A DNA stretch of 40,829 nucleotides from Clostridiales bacterium (GTDB lineage: Bacteria > Bacillota > Clostridia > Christensenellales > CAG-138), in contig SFCQ01000016.1 in assembly GCA_004558525.1 (NCBI GenBank), positions 1 through 40,829 of the forward strand, in the 5' to 3' direction. The notes beneath the pieces were generated by a model, which was given only the letters and a program-made list of their open reading frames with translations, was not told the DNA's origin and did not search any database. The position numbers were made by a program, and so were the translations under genes. How positions within the stretch are numbered: position 1 is the first letter of the stretch; every line of letters starts with the position of its first letter. Positions 7,800 through 15,043 of the stretch are shown here, piece by piece.

Positions 7800-10043
7800 T
7801 TGGAATCCATACAAGGTACAGTAAAAAGCATAATATACAGAAATTCAGAAAACGGCTATACCGTGCTTGAGCTTACGGACGAAAGCGGGGATGAAATAAC
7901 CGCCGTAGGCCCGCTGGCGCTATCTAGCGTTGGAGAAAGGGTAGAGATAACCGGCGAATGGACTGAGCATAAGGCATATGGCAGGCAATTCAAGGCAAGG
8001 GAAATTAAAACCCTTTCTCCGGCCAATTTGGGCGCGCTTATCAACTATCTTGGCAGCGGGCTTATCCGCGGCGTGGGCGAGGCTACGGCGCGGGATATAG
8101 TCGGCATGTTCGGCATGGATACGCTCAACGTGCTTGAAAACGAGCCGGAACGGCTGCGCAGCGTGCCGGGGATAGGCAAGCTGAGGGCTGAAAAGATAGC
8201 GGCCTCTTTCGCCATGCAGAAGGGCATGCGCGATATAATGCTCTCCCTTCAGGAATTCGGCATAACCGTGGCCCAGGCTATGAAGCTATACAATACCTAT
8301 GGGGCCCTGTGCCTTGCAAAGCTTAAGGAAAACCCATATAGGCTTATAGACGATATAGAAGGCATAGGTTTTATAACGGCGGATAAGCTCGCGATAAAGG
8401 CGGGCTTTGAGGCCGATTCCCCATTTAGAATAAAGGCCGGTTTGAAATATACATTGCAGTGGGCAAGGCAGGAAGGGCATACTTTTCTTCCGCGTGAAAA
8501 GCTTTTGAGCGTTGCAGAGCAGCTTTTAAGGGTGGATGCTCTTCCGGCGGAGGATATGCTTGACGAGCTGATAATGTCGGGAGAGGTGCTGTATAAGCTC
8601 ATAGATAATACGGACGCCGTGTTTTTGCCCGGCATGTATTCTGCCGAAAGCGAATGTGCAAGAAGGCTCATGTCCATTGCAAAGCGCGAGGGGTTGCAGC
8701 TTATGCTCGGCGTCAACGCGCAGATAAACGCGCTTGAAAAGGAATTCAAAATACCTCTTGCGCCGCAGCAAAGAAAAGCTGTTGAGACCGCGCTGAAAAG
8801 CGGCGCGATGGTCATAACCGGCGGGCCTGGCACAGGTAAAACTACGATACTTCGTTTTATAATCAGGCTTATTGAACGCATGGGGCTCGACTATCAGCTT
8901 TGCGCGCCAACAGGCAGGGCTGCAAAGAGAATGAGCGAGGCGACGGGGGCGGAAGCGCGCACCATTCACAGGATGCTGGGCTACGGCTCCGCGGGCGACA
9001 GGTTCTTTTATGATGAGGACAATCCGCTTTTGACAGACGTTATAATAGTTGACGAAATGTCAATGGTGGACGTTATGCTGATGCGCGCTCTCTTAAGGGC
9101 CACCCCATCGGGAACGCACCTTATCATGGTCGGCGATGCCGATCAGCTGCCGCCGGTAGGGCCTGGCAACGTACTTAGGGACGTTATCGCAAGCGGTATA
9201 TTGCCGGTAATAAGGCTTACCGACATATTCAGGCAGGCTGAAAGGGGCATGATAGTTGAAAACGCGCACCGCATAAACAACGGTAAACCGCCGGAGCTTT
9301 TTTCAAGCGCGGAGGATTTTGTATTTGAAGAGACGGAAGGCGCGGAAACCATCATACGGCGCGTCATTGCGCTGTGTTCCGGCAAGACGAACCGGCTTTT
9401 GACCAATGAGCCTATAAAGGACGCTCAGGTATTGGTACCTATGAAAAAAGGCGCGCTTGGCGCTGTCAACCTTAATATGCGGCTTCAGGCGGCGCTTAAT
9501 CCGCCTTCTCCATACAAGAAAGAACGTAAGCAGGGCGAGCTTTTGCTGAGGGAAGGCGACAAGGTGATGCAGATAAAGAACGACTATAAGATACCCTGGA
9601 AGCGTGCTAAAACAGGTGAAGAGGGTACGGGTATATTTAATGGCGATCTTGGCACGGTGGAGAGAATAGACCTTGCAGAGCAGGAGGTCATCGTACTTTT
9701 TGACGATGAGCGCGCGGCCGCATACGATTATTCAATGCTTGAGGAATTGAACCTTGCATACGCTTCGACCGTGCATAAGAGCCAGGGCAGCGAGTATCCG
9801 GTAGTAATAATGCCGATAGCAGGCGGCGCGCCGCAGCTTATGACAAGGAACCTTTTGTATACCGCCGTAACAAGGGCCAGAGAACAGGTGTATATGCTCG
9901 GCAGCAGCAGATGCATATACGATATGGCTAACAATAACCAGATCCGCAAAAGATACAGCGCGCTGAAATGCCTGCTTATCGAGCTTGACTGCGTTGTAAT
10001 AGGTAAAAACGGCTATGAGCAAAGTGATAGACGCGATACTTGA
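7800..10043 (+). CDS. recD2: RecD2-family DNA helicase
   Basis: This is a RecD-like superfamily 1B 5'-3' helicase of the RecBC-independent type, 747 aa. The N-terminal OB-like region begins GTVKSIIYRN and is followed by helix-hairpin-helix repeats (about residues 75-190, for example VPGIGKLRAEKIA). The ATPase core has Walker A GGPGTGKTT (K347), VDEMSMVD, GDADQLPPVGPG, the SH3-bearing region STVHKSQGSEYP and YTAVTRAR. RecD2 proteins act in replication-fork maintenance and repair. The start is TTG at 7800: AAGGGAGG lies about 9 nt upstream and the protein begins exactly where family members do. The 3' end overlaps comF by 29 nt. Confidence 0.95.
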   Translation: MESIQGTVKSIIYRNSENGYTVLELTDESGDEITAVGPLALSSVGERVEITGEWTEHKAYGRQFKAREIKTLSPANLGALINYLGSGLIRGVGEATARDIVGMFGMDTLNVLENEPERLRSVPGIGKLRAEKIAASFAMQKGMRDIMLSLQEFGITVAQAMKLYNTYGALCLAKLKENPYRLIDDIEGIGFITADKLAIKAGFEADSPFRIKAGLKYTLQWARQEGHTFLPREKLLSVAEQLLRVDALPAEDMLDELIMSGEVLYKLIDNTDAVFLPGMYSAESECARRLMSIAKREGLQLMLGVNAQINALEKEFKIPLAPQQRKAVETALKSGAMVITGGPGTGKTTILRFIIRLIERMGLDYQLCAPTGRAAKRMSEATGAEARTIHRMLGYGSAGDRFFYDEDNPLLTDVIIVDEMSMVDVMLMRALLRATPSGTHLIMVGDADQLPPVGPGNVLRDVIASGILPVIRLTDIFRQAERGMIVENAHRINNGKPPELFSSAEDFVFEETEGAETIIRRVIALCSGKTNRLLTNEPIKDAQVLVPMKKGALGAVNLNMRLQAALNPPSPYKKERKQGELLLREGDKVMQIKNDYKIPWKRAKTGEEGTGIFNGDLGTVERIDLAEQEVIVLFDDERAAAYDYSMLEELNLAYASTVHKSQGSEYPVVIMPIAGGAPQLMTRNLLYTAVTRAREQVYMLGSSRCIYDMANNNQIRKRYSALKCLLIELDCVVIGKNGYEQSDRRDT

Positions 10044-10671
10044 TGCGGTATATCCTAAAAACGTCGTCTGCGCCATATGCGCGGAGGAAGCGCATACGGA
10101 TAAGCATGGGCTCTGCGCCGAATGTGCGGCGCTTTTGGTTCCGGCAGGCATAATTGAGCCGTTGGGATTTGTTGATGAAGCATATTGCGCCGTGAAATAT
10201 GATGAACATATCGCAAGGGCCGTACACAACTACAAGTATAACGATGCAAGGTATCTATGCTCGTTTTTTGCTTCGCTTATCGATATCCAAAAGCCATGGG
10301 TGATAGATGCTGTCGTACCTGTGCCGTTGCATAGAGCAAAGCAGAATAAAAGAGGATATAATCAAAGCGCACTTATCGCATATAAGATTAGCGAAAGATA
10401 CGGTCTGCCCGTTCGAGAGGACCTGCTTGAAAGGATAAGGAACACATCAAGCCAAAGATTGCTCAATGCGGAGGAAAGGGCAAAAAACACTTTAGACGCC
10501 TTTAGGGCATCTGATAGGGCGAAGGATAAGCGCATATTGCTTATTGACGACGTTTTTACCACAGGGGCCACGATGAACGAATGTGCAAAGGCGCTTAAGC
10601 TTGCCGGCGCTGCTTATGTATATGCCGCCGCGCCATGCATAGCCGGAAAAGAGCATTTCAATAAAGTCTAA
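10015..10671 (+). CDS. comF: ComF-family amidophosphoribosyltransferase
   Basis: This 218-aa protein has the ComF layout: an N-terminal zinc-ribbon-like segment with two CxxC pairs (CAIC and CAEC, residues about 17-41), then a type I phosphoribosyltransferase domain with VVPVPLHRAKQNKRGYNQ and the PRPP-binding loop ILLIDDVFTTGAT. ComF proteins are linked to DNA uptake and single-strand DNA processing in naturally competent bacteria; here only the fold and motifs are certain. It overlaps the end of recD2 by 29 nt in another frame, so the two are probably co-expressed. No convincing terminator follows. Confidence 0.9.
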   Translation: MSKVIDAILDAVYPKNVVCAICAEEAHTDKHGLCAECAALLVPAGIIEPLGFVDEAYCAVKYDEHIARAVHNYKYNDARYLCSFFASLIDIQKPWVIDAVVPVPLHRAKQNKRGYNQSALIAYKISERYGLPVREDLLERIRNTSSQRLLNAEERAKNTLDAFRASDRAKDKRILLIDDVFTTGATMNECAKALKLAGAAYVYAAAPCIAGKEHFNKV

Positions 10672-10677
10672 TACTAA

Positions 10678-10884
10678 AAAGCGATTTGTCAAGAGGGCTT
10701 TCTATATTTTGTTGCAGCTCTGAAAAAGCCAAGGGGTGCTACTCCCCGACAAAGGCGGCCCGCCATTTATGACATCGGAGAGCGCACGCTGGCCGCAGGC
10801 CATATCACTACCCTCAGGGTGCTGAGTAAGTACGCCCATGGAATCATTACATTATCGGATCTTGATACAGCTCCTATCAAATGA
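10678..10884 (+). other. Open frame without a start codon, possible coding remnant
   Basis: Reading in frame from 10678 to the stop at 10882-10884 gives about 68 codons with no good start. The second half is protein-like (for example IGERTLAAGHITTLRV and KYAHGIITLSDL). Its isoleucine codons are mostly ATT or ATC, unlike resident genes. I do not recognise it. It could be the tail of a truncated foreign gene, or coincidence. The segment also contains small hairpins, for example TGGCC-GCA-GGCCA. The stop codon overlaps the next promoter. Confidence 0.25.
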
Positions 10885-10890
10885 TATAAT
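10862..10890 (+). promoter_or_regulatory. Strong sigma-A promoter of the DUF3795 gene
   Basis: TTGATA (10862-10867), a 17-nt spacer and TATAAT (10885-10890), with a TGn extension directly before the -10 box. The leader to the ATG would be about 40 nt and contains AGGAGG at 10914-10919. Confidence 0.8.
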
Positions 10891-10935
10891 ATATAAAAAT
10901 GAGTTGCCCTTTTAGGAGGTATAACCGAGAGAAAA

Positions 10936-11259
10936 ATGATTGCATACTGTGGATTGGACTGCGACAAATGTGACGCATATATTGCAACAATCAATAACGA
11001 TCAAGAACTGCGTGTAAAAACTGCAAAATTATGGACCGAGCTGAATAATACATCCATTCTTCCTGAACATATCAACTGTCAGGGCTGTCGTGCTGATGGG
11101 ATTAAAACTGTATACTGCGATAGCCTTTGCAGTATTCGCCAGTGTGCGATGAAAAAAGGTGTATCGACATGTGGCGACTGCCCGGACATGGAAAAATGCC
11201 AGACTGTTGGAATGATTCTCTCAAATAATCCCGCAGCCCTGAAAAATTTGAGGGGATAG
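10936..11259 (+). CDS. DUF3795 cysteine-rich small protein
   Basis: This 107-aa protein opens with YCGLDCDKCDAY and continues with CQGCRADG, YCDSLCSIRQC and CGDCPDMEKC, the cysteine pattern of the DUF3795 family. Metal binding (zinc or iron-sulfur) is likely from the cysteine spacing, but the cellular role is unknown. The perfect AGGAGG lies 16 nt before the ATG, further than usual, while GAGA sits closer, so the start is probable but not certain. All 8 isoleucine codons are ATT or ATC and none ATA, in sharp contrast to neighbours. With its own promoter and closing hairpin, it looks like a horizontally acquired single-gene insertion. Confidence 0.8.
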   Translation: MIAYCGLDCDKCDAYIATINNDQELRVKTAKLWTELNNTSILPEHINCQGCRADGIKTVYCDSLCSIRQCAMKKGVSTCGDCPDMEKCQTVGMILSNNPAALKNLRG

Positions 11260-11299
11260 ACTGCACAACTTGATAAAACACAGTTTGTTTGGTAAATAA

Positions 11300-11342
11300 A
11301 TAAGGGGACATGAGACGCTTAAAGGCTACCATGTCCCCTTAT
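11300..11342. terminator. Long perfect inverted repeat after the DUF3795 gene
   Basis: ATAAGGGGACATG (11300-11312) pairs perfectly with CATGTCCCCTTAT (11330-11342) across a 17-nt loop. It follows the stop codon by 40 nt and may terminate transcription. The weak T-tract and sharp symmetry also fit a mobile-element end. Confidence 0.55.
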
Positions 11343-11477
11343 ATGCACCGTGATTTCATCCCCTCTACTGCTTTATCACTTTACCATAAATGGCCGCCAA
11401 CCTTTGTATAGCAGGTAGGTGAAGCTGCCCTCGGCACAATACCTCCCATCGGTTGACACTTAGATATTTATGCTTAT

Positions 11478-11499
11478 AGCGGATATGCCGCTCTTTTTT
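11478..11499 (+). terminator. Possible short terminator before spoIIID
   Basis: AGCGG (11478-11482) and CCGCT (11488-11492) form a short stem, followed by C and six T. It could insulate spoIIID from the upstream islet. The remaining part of 11343-11558 holds no gene I can support. Confidence 0.4.
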
Positions 11500-11558
11500 A
11501 TGTATTATATCGCTTGTACCTTCATAAGCATTAAACAAAGCTTTTGTGGGGGTATTGT

Positions 11559-11870
11559 ATGTACGCATATATAGAAGAACGCGTGTTGAGTGTTGCCGAA
11601 TACATTGTTGAGCATGAAGCAACCGTCCGCTCCGCGGCGAGCAAATTCGGCATAAGCAAGTCCACCGTGCATCACGATATGCAGGTGAGGCTAAAGAGCA
11701 TAGACGCCGACCTTGCCGACAAGGTAAGGGCTATATTGGATAAAAACAAGAGCGAAAGACATATACGCGGCGGTATGGCGACATATATTAAATATAAGGG
11801 TAAAAAGAGCCCGAGCGCATCCACGGGCAACGCCGCTATAGCAAAAAAGAGGGGGCCTATAATACTTTGA
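11559..11870 (+). CDS. spoIIID: Sporulation transcription factor SpoIIID
   Basis: This 103-aa DNA-binding protein closely follows SpoIIID: YIEERVLSVAEYIVE, then a helix-turn-helix segment AASKFGISKSTVHHD, then RLKSIDADLADKVRAILD, and the characteristic ERHIRGGMAT. In Bacillus and clostridia SpoIIID modulates the sigma-E regulon in the mother cell. The start is ATG 11559, matching the family N-terminus, with a G-rich site (about 11548-11552) just ahead. The C-terminus has an additional lysine-rich tail. I could not find a convincing sigma-E promoter. tcdA follows 40 nt downstream. Confidence 0.93.
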   Translation: MYAYIEERVLSVAEYIVEHEATVRSAASKFGISKSTVHHDMQVRLKSIDADLADKVRAILDKNKSERHIRGGMATYIKYKGKKSPSASTGNAAIAKKRGPIIL

Positions 11871-11874
11871 GCTA

Positions 11875-11903
11875 TTGCTAAAGCGCGGTAAAAAAAGTAT
11901 ACT
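11875..11903 (+). promoter_or_regulatory. Putative tcdA promoter giving a leaderless mRNA
   Basis: TTGCTA (11875-11880), a 17-nt spacer and TATACT (11898-11903). The expected start site, about 7 nt on, falls at or next to the ATG at 11911. The same bases could also be read as an in-frame TTG start of a slightly longer protein. Confidence 0.45.
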
Positions 11904-11910
11904 ATCGCAC

Positions 11911-12633
11911 ATGGAAGATAGATTTGTAAGAACACAAGCACTTATTGGCGAAGATGGACTGAACAGGCTAAAAAATGCCAAAGCAGTCCTTTTCGGCGTC
12001 GGCGGGGTCGGCTCCTATGCGGCCGAGGCTCTTATTAGGGGCGGCATAGGCTCATTGACGCTGGTAGATGGCGACAGGGTGGCAAAGAGCAACATTAACC
12101 GCCAACTTGTGGCGCTTGATTCAACAGTCGGCCTGCCCAAGGCGGAAGTGATGGCCAAAAGAGCCAAGGACATAAATCCGTATTGCGACGTTAAAGTGTT
12201 CAACTGCTTTTATGATGAAAGCAACAAGGATATGATCGACTATTCGCAATATGATTATGTTATAGACGCCATAGACACTATATCGTCAAAGCTTATGATA
12301 ATAGAGCTTGCTTACAAGGCAAACACTCCGGTAATAAGCTGCATGGGCGCAGGCAACAAGTTAAATGCCGAAGGCTTTGCGGTGGAGGATATTTTTAAGA
12401 CCTCTGTTTGCCCGCTTGCACGCGTAATGCGCAGGGAGCTGAAAAAAAGAGGCGTAACAAAGCTAAAAGTAGTCTATTCAAAAGAAGAGCCTCTTGCGCC
12501 GGTTTTCAAAAATGAAGAGGCTATAGATAAGCGCAGGCGTTCAACTCCCGGCAGCATCTCGTATGTTCCCGGGGCGGCAGGTCTTATACTTGCAGGAGAG
12601 GTAATAAAAGACATCGCCTTCAATAGTCATTAA
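11911..12633 (+). CDS. tcdA: tRNA threonylcarbamoyladenosine dehydratase (ThiF/E1-like)
   Basis: This 240-aa protein is a ThiF/E1-superfamily adenylating enzyme of the TcdA (CsdL) type, which cyclises t6A at position 37 of ANN-decoding tRNAs. The nucleotide-binding glycine loop VLFGVGGVGSYAAEALIRGG, the region LVDGDRVAKSNINRQ, DAIDTISSK, and the TcdA-typical TSVCPLARVMRRELKKRG and RRRSTPGSISYVPG are all visible. The family N-terminus matches MEDRFVRTQ, favouring the ATG at 11911 over the TTG at 11875, but no Shine-Dalgarno site precedes that ATG. It sits between spoIIID and sigG with no obvious functional link to sporulation. Confidence 0.9.
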   Translation: MEDRFVRTQALIGEDGLNRLKNAKAVLFGVGGVGSYAAEALIRGGIGSLTLVDGDRVAKSNINRQLVALDSTVGLPKAEVMAKRAKDINPYCDVKVFNCFYDESNKDMIDYSQYDYVIDAIDTISSKLMIIELAYKANTPVISCMGAGNKLNAEGFAVEDIFKTSVCPLARVMRRELKKRGVTKLKVVYSKEEPLAPVFKNEEAIDKRRRSTPGSISYVPGAAGLILAGEVIKDIAFNSH

Positions 12634-12711
12634 CAGCATTTTATCGCGGAATAACATCAACTTCGTCAGGCAACCATAGAAGCATCAAATGTTTCTCAAG
12701 GGGGTGCTGAT

Positions 12712-13485
12712 ATGGCGCTGAACAAAGTTGAGATTTGCGGACTGGATACATCAAAATTGCCCAAGATCACACAAAACGAAAGCAGGGCGCTTCTTAAAAG
12801 AATAAAAGACGGCGATGATGAAGCAAGAGAAGAATTTATAAGCGCGAACCTGAGGCTCGTATTAAGCGTTATACAGCGTTTTACGGGCAGGGGGGAGCAG
12901 ATGGACGACCTGTTTCAGGTAGGCTGCATAGGACTTATAAAAGCAATAGAGAATTTCAATATGGATCTTGACGTAAGGTTTTCAACATATGCTGTGCCTA
13001 TGATAGTGGGTGAGCTTAGAAGATATCTTAGGGATAATACTGCGCTTCGTGTGAGCCGCTCTATAAGGGATACTGCGTATAAAGCCTTGAAAAAGCGCAC
13101 CGAGCTTATGGACGAGCTTTCACGCGAGCCTAAAATAGGCGAGATAGCTAAGGCGCTCGATATGAAGGAAGAGGATATTGCGTTTGCTTTGGAGGCAATA
13201 CAGGATCCGGTGTCGCTATACGAGCCTGTTTACCATGATGACGGCGACGCGATATACGTTATGGATCAGGTAAGGGACGACAAGGACTGCGATGATAAAT
13301 GGCTCGACTCCATAGCAATTAGCAAAGGCCTCGATAGCCTTGCAGAAAGGGAAAGAAGAATAATAGAGCTTAGGTTTTTTCATGGCAGGACGCAGATGGA
13401 GGTTGCCGACGAGATCGGCATAAGCCAGGCGCAGGTATCAAGGCTTGAAAAAAGCGCGCTTAAGAGCATGCGCAAATATGTTTGA
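12712..13485 (+). CDS. sigG: Forespore RNA polymerase sigma-G factor
   Basis: This 257-aa sigma-70-family protein is almost collinear with Bacillus SigG: the hallmark NKVEICGLDTSKLPK N-terminus, region 2 with DLFQVGCIGLIKAIENF and RFSTYAVPMIVGELRRYLRD, region 3, and region 4 ending with ISQAQVSRLEKSALKSM. SigG directs late forespore transcription. The start ATG 12712 is preceded by AAGGGGG about 9 nt upstream. Isoleucine is ATA in 16 of 21 codons, making this a good standard for native codon use. The 78-nt gap upstream shows no clear promoter. A strong terminator follows. The usual spoIIG genes are not next to it. Confidence 0.96.
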   Translation: MALNKVEICGLDTSKLPKITQNESRALLKRIKDGDDEAREEFISANLRLVLSVIQRFTGRGEQMDDLFQVGCIGLIKAIENFNMDLDVRFSTYAVPMIVGELRRYLRDNTALRVSRSIRDTAYKALKKRTELMDELSREPKIGEIAKALDMKEEDIAFALEAIQDPVSLYEPVYHDDGDAIYVMDQVRDDKDCDDKWLDSIAISKGLDSLAERERRIIELRFFHGRTQMEVADEIGISQAQVSRLEKSALKSMRKYV

Positions 13486-13507
13486 CAGCATAACAGAATA
13501 ACCTAAG

Positions 13508-13542
13508 CGCCCCCGCATACAATTTTGTATGGGGGCGTTTTT
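13508..13542 (+). terminator. sigG terminator overlapping the yqfC ribosome binding site
   Basis: CGCCCCC plus ATACAA (13508-13522, with a 2-nt bulge) pairs with TTGTAT plus GGGGGCG (13525-13537), followed by five T. The ATG of yqfC begins at the next base (13543), so the G-run of the right arm is also the only visible Shine-Dalgarno sequence. Confidence 0.75.
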
Positions 13543-13827
13543 ATGAAGAAGGGAAAACGAAGAATAAAGCTTGGTATGCGCGTTGGGGAGCTGATAGACA
13601 TACCGCTTGAAAGCTTTGGCGACACGCTAAAGGTATGCGTAATAGCGGATAGTCTTGCATGGATTGAAAACTACGACGGCGTTTTTGAGTGCGCAGAGAA
13701 TGTTATAAGACTAAGAACGGGCAGCGGAATACTCAGGGTGGACGGTGAAGAGCTTGTGCTTAGCGAGCTTAGATGCGAGCGCGCGGTGATAAAGGGGAGC
13801 ATAAAAGCGGTTCAATTTGAAAACTAA
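13543..13827 (+). CDS. yqfC: Sporulation protein YqfC (YabP/YqfC family)
   Basis: This 94-aa protein is assigned by its small size, N-terminal KLGMRVGELIDIPLESFGD, the C-terminal ITLR/VRLRTGSGILRVDGEEL-type pattern, and its place directly before yqfD and phoH, which is the conserved Firmicutes order. YqfC and YqfD are needed for sporulation in Bacillus, probably at the engulfment membrane, but their biochemical role is not settled. The ATG at 13543 follows the terminator T-run directly and its ribosome binding site lies inside that hairpin. Confidence 0.85.
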   Translation: MKKGKRRIKLGMRVGELIDIPLESFGDTLKVCVIADSLAWIENYDGVFECAENVIRLRTGSGILRVDGEELVLSELRCERAVIKGSIKAVQFEN

Positions 13828-13867
13828 CCGTTAAAATTTTGTGTTTGTGCTGCATGAAAGGCGGGCT

Positions 13868-15043
13868 ATGGGGTTTGGCATATGGCATTATCTTTCGGGA
13901 TATGTTATTATTGATATCAAAGGAAGGGGCCTTGAAAGATTTGTAAACCGTGTCGTGCAAAGCGGCGGCGATATATGGTCAGTTAAGCGTACTGGAACCA
14001 ACAGCCTAAGGGCGTCCGTTTCCGTAGGCACGTTCTATTCGTTAAGGCCTATAGTGCGCCAGTGCGGCGTGAGCATAAGCATAGCCGAAAAACGCGGGCT
14101 TATAATCTCGCTTTCGAATATGCGCGGGCGCAAGGTGCTGCTGTATGGCTGGCTTGCGGTGGTTGCGCTGGTGCTTTCGGCATCGCGCTACATATGGTTT
14201 GTTGATGTTGAAGGCTGCGATATGGTGGATCCTCAGGCTGTTATCGCATCGCTTGGCGATATGGGCGTTATGGTAGGATCCAACAAAAGGGCCGTTTCAA
14301 CATACAAGCTCGGCTCGGCGCTTATGGCAACGGATGCACGCATTGCCTGGGCGGGGGTAAAAATAAGCGGCGTTGTGCTTAAGGTGGAAATAGTTGAGGC
14401 AAACAAGGCGCAGGCTCAGAGCAACGCCGATAAGCCGCAAAGCCTTTTCGCCGCCAAAGACGGAATAGTCTTGAGCGTAACCACCATAGACGGCAAGGCG
14501 AGAGTTAAAGCCGGTGACGCCGTCGTTAAGGATCAGGAACTTATAACAGGCGTGATCAGGAACGATGAGCTTGGCCTTATCACGACCGCTGCAAAAGGAA
14601 CGGTAATGGCCGAGGTGCTCTATACCTATACGGCAACGGCAGGGCCTATGATACAAGCCAAGGGCTATACCGGAAATGAAGTGTGCTATAATCAGCTTGA
14701 GCTTTTAGGCTTTATACTTGAGCGGGAGGCTGATTATGAAACATATGACGAAGATGAAGTATGCGAGTATGTGCTGCAAGGCTGCTTTTTGCCGCTTAGC
14801 ATAAAGCGCGTTATAAGGAAAGAAACTGATGATGTAAGAATAAGGGGCAGCGCAGAAGCCCTTAAAAAAGAGGCTCTGGCGAAGGCGGAAGCAAAGCTGC
14901 TTAGCCTTATACCGGAAGGGGCCAGGATAACGTCCAAGCTTAGCGAGACCAGGCTGGACGAAAACGGCGCCGTAAGCGCCACAATAAGGATTACCACAGA
15001 GGAAAACATTGCTGAAGCAAGAGGTATATATGGAAACGACTAA
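13868..15043 (+). CDS. yqfD: Sporulation protein YqfD
   Basis: This 391-aa membrane protein begins MGFGIWHYLSGYVIID, typical of YqfD, with a soluble N-terminal domain, one transmembrane segment around residues 90-110 (GWLAVVALVLSAS), then an extracytoplasmic region containing a biotinyl/barrel-like stretch (about 190-260). The ATG at 13868 has AAAGGCGG 5-6 nt upstream and matches the family start; in-frame upstream GTG codons lack this. The function in spore development is known only genetically. The gene overlaps phoH by 14 nt, so the two are coupled. Confidence 0.88.
   Translation: MGFGIWHYLSGYVIIDIKGRGLERFVNRVVQSGGDIWSVKRTGTNSLRASVSVGTFYSLRPIVRQCGVSISIAEKRGLIISLSNMRGRKVLLYGWLAVVALVLSASRYIWFVDVEGCDMVDPQAVIASLGDMGVMVGSNKRAVSTYKLGSALMATDARIAWAGVKISGVVLKVEIVEANKAQAQSNADKPQSLFAAKDGIVLSVTTIDGKARVKAGDAVVKDQELITGVIRNDELGLITTAAKGTVMAEVLYTYTATAGPMIQAKGYTGNEVCYNQLELLGFILEREADYETYDEDEVCEYVLQGCFLPLSIKRVIRKETDDVRIRGSAEALKKEALAKAEAKLLSLIPEGARITSKLSETRLDENGAVSATIRITTEENIAEARGIYGND

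Noticed and set aside
6879..7814. Long minus-strand open frame opposite the pdaB-type gene
   Set aside because: It mirrors the coding sequence of the recognised deacetylase and has no family features; it is a shadow frame caused by codon bias.
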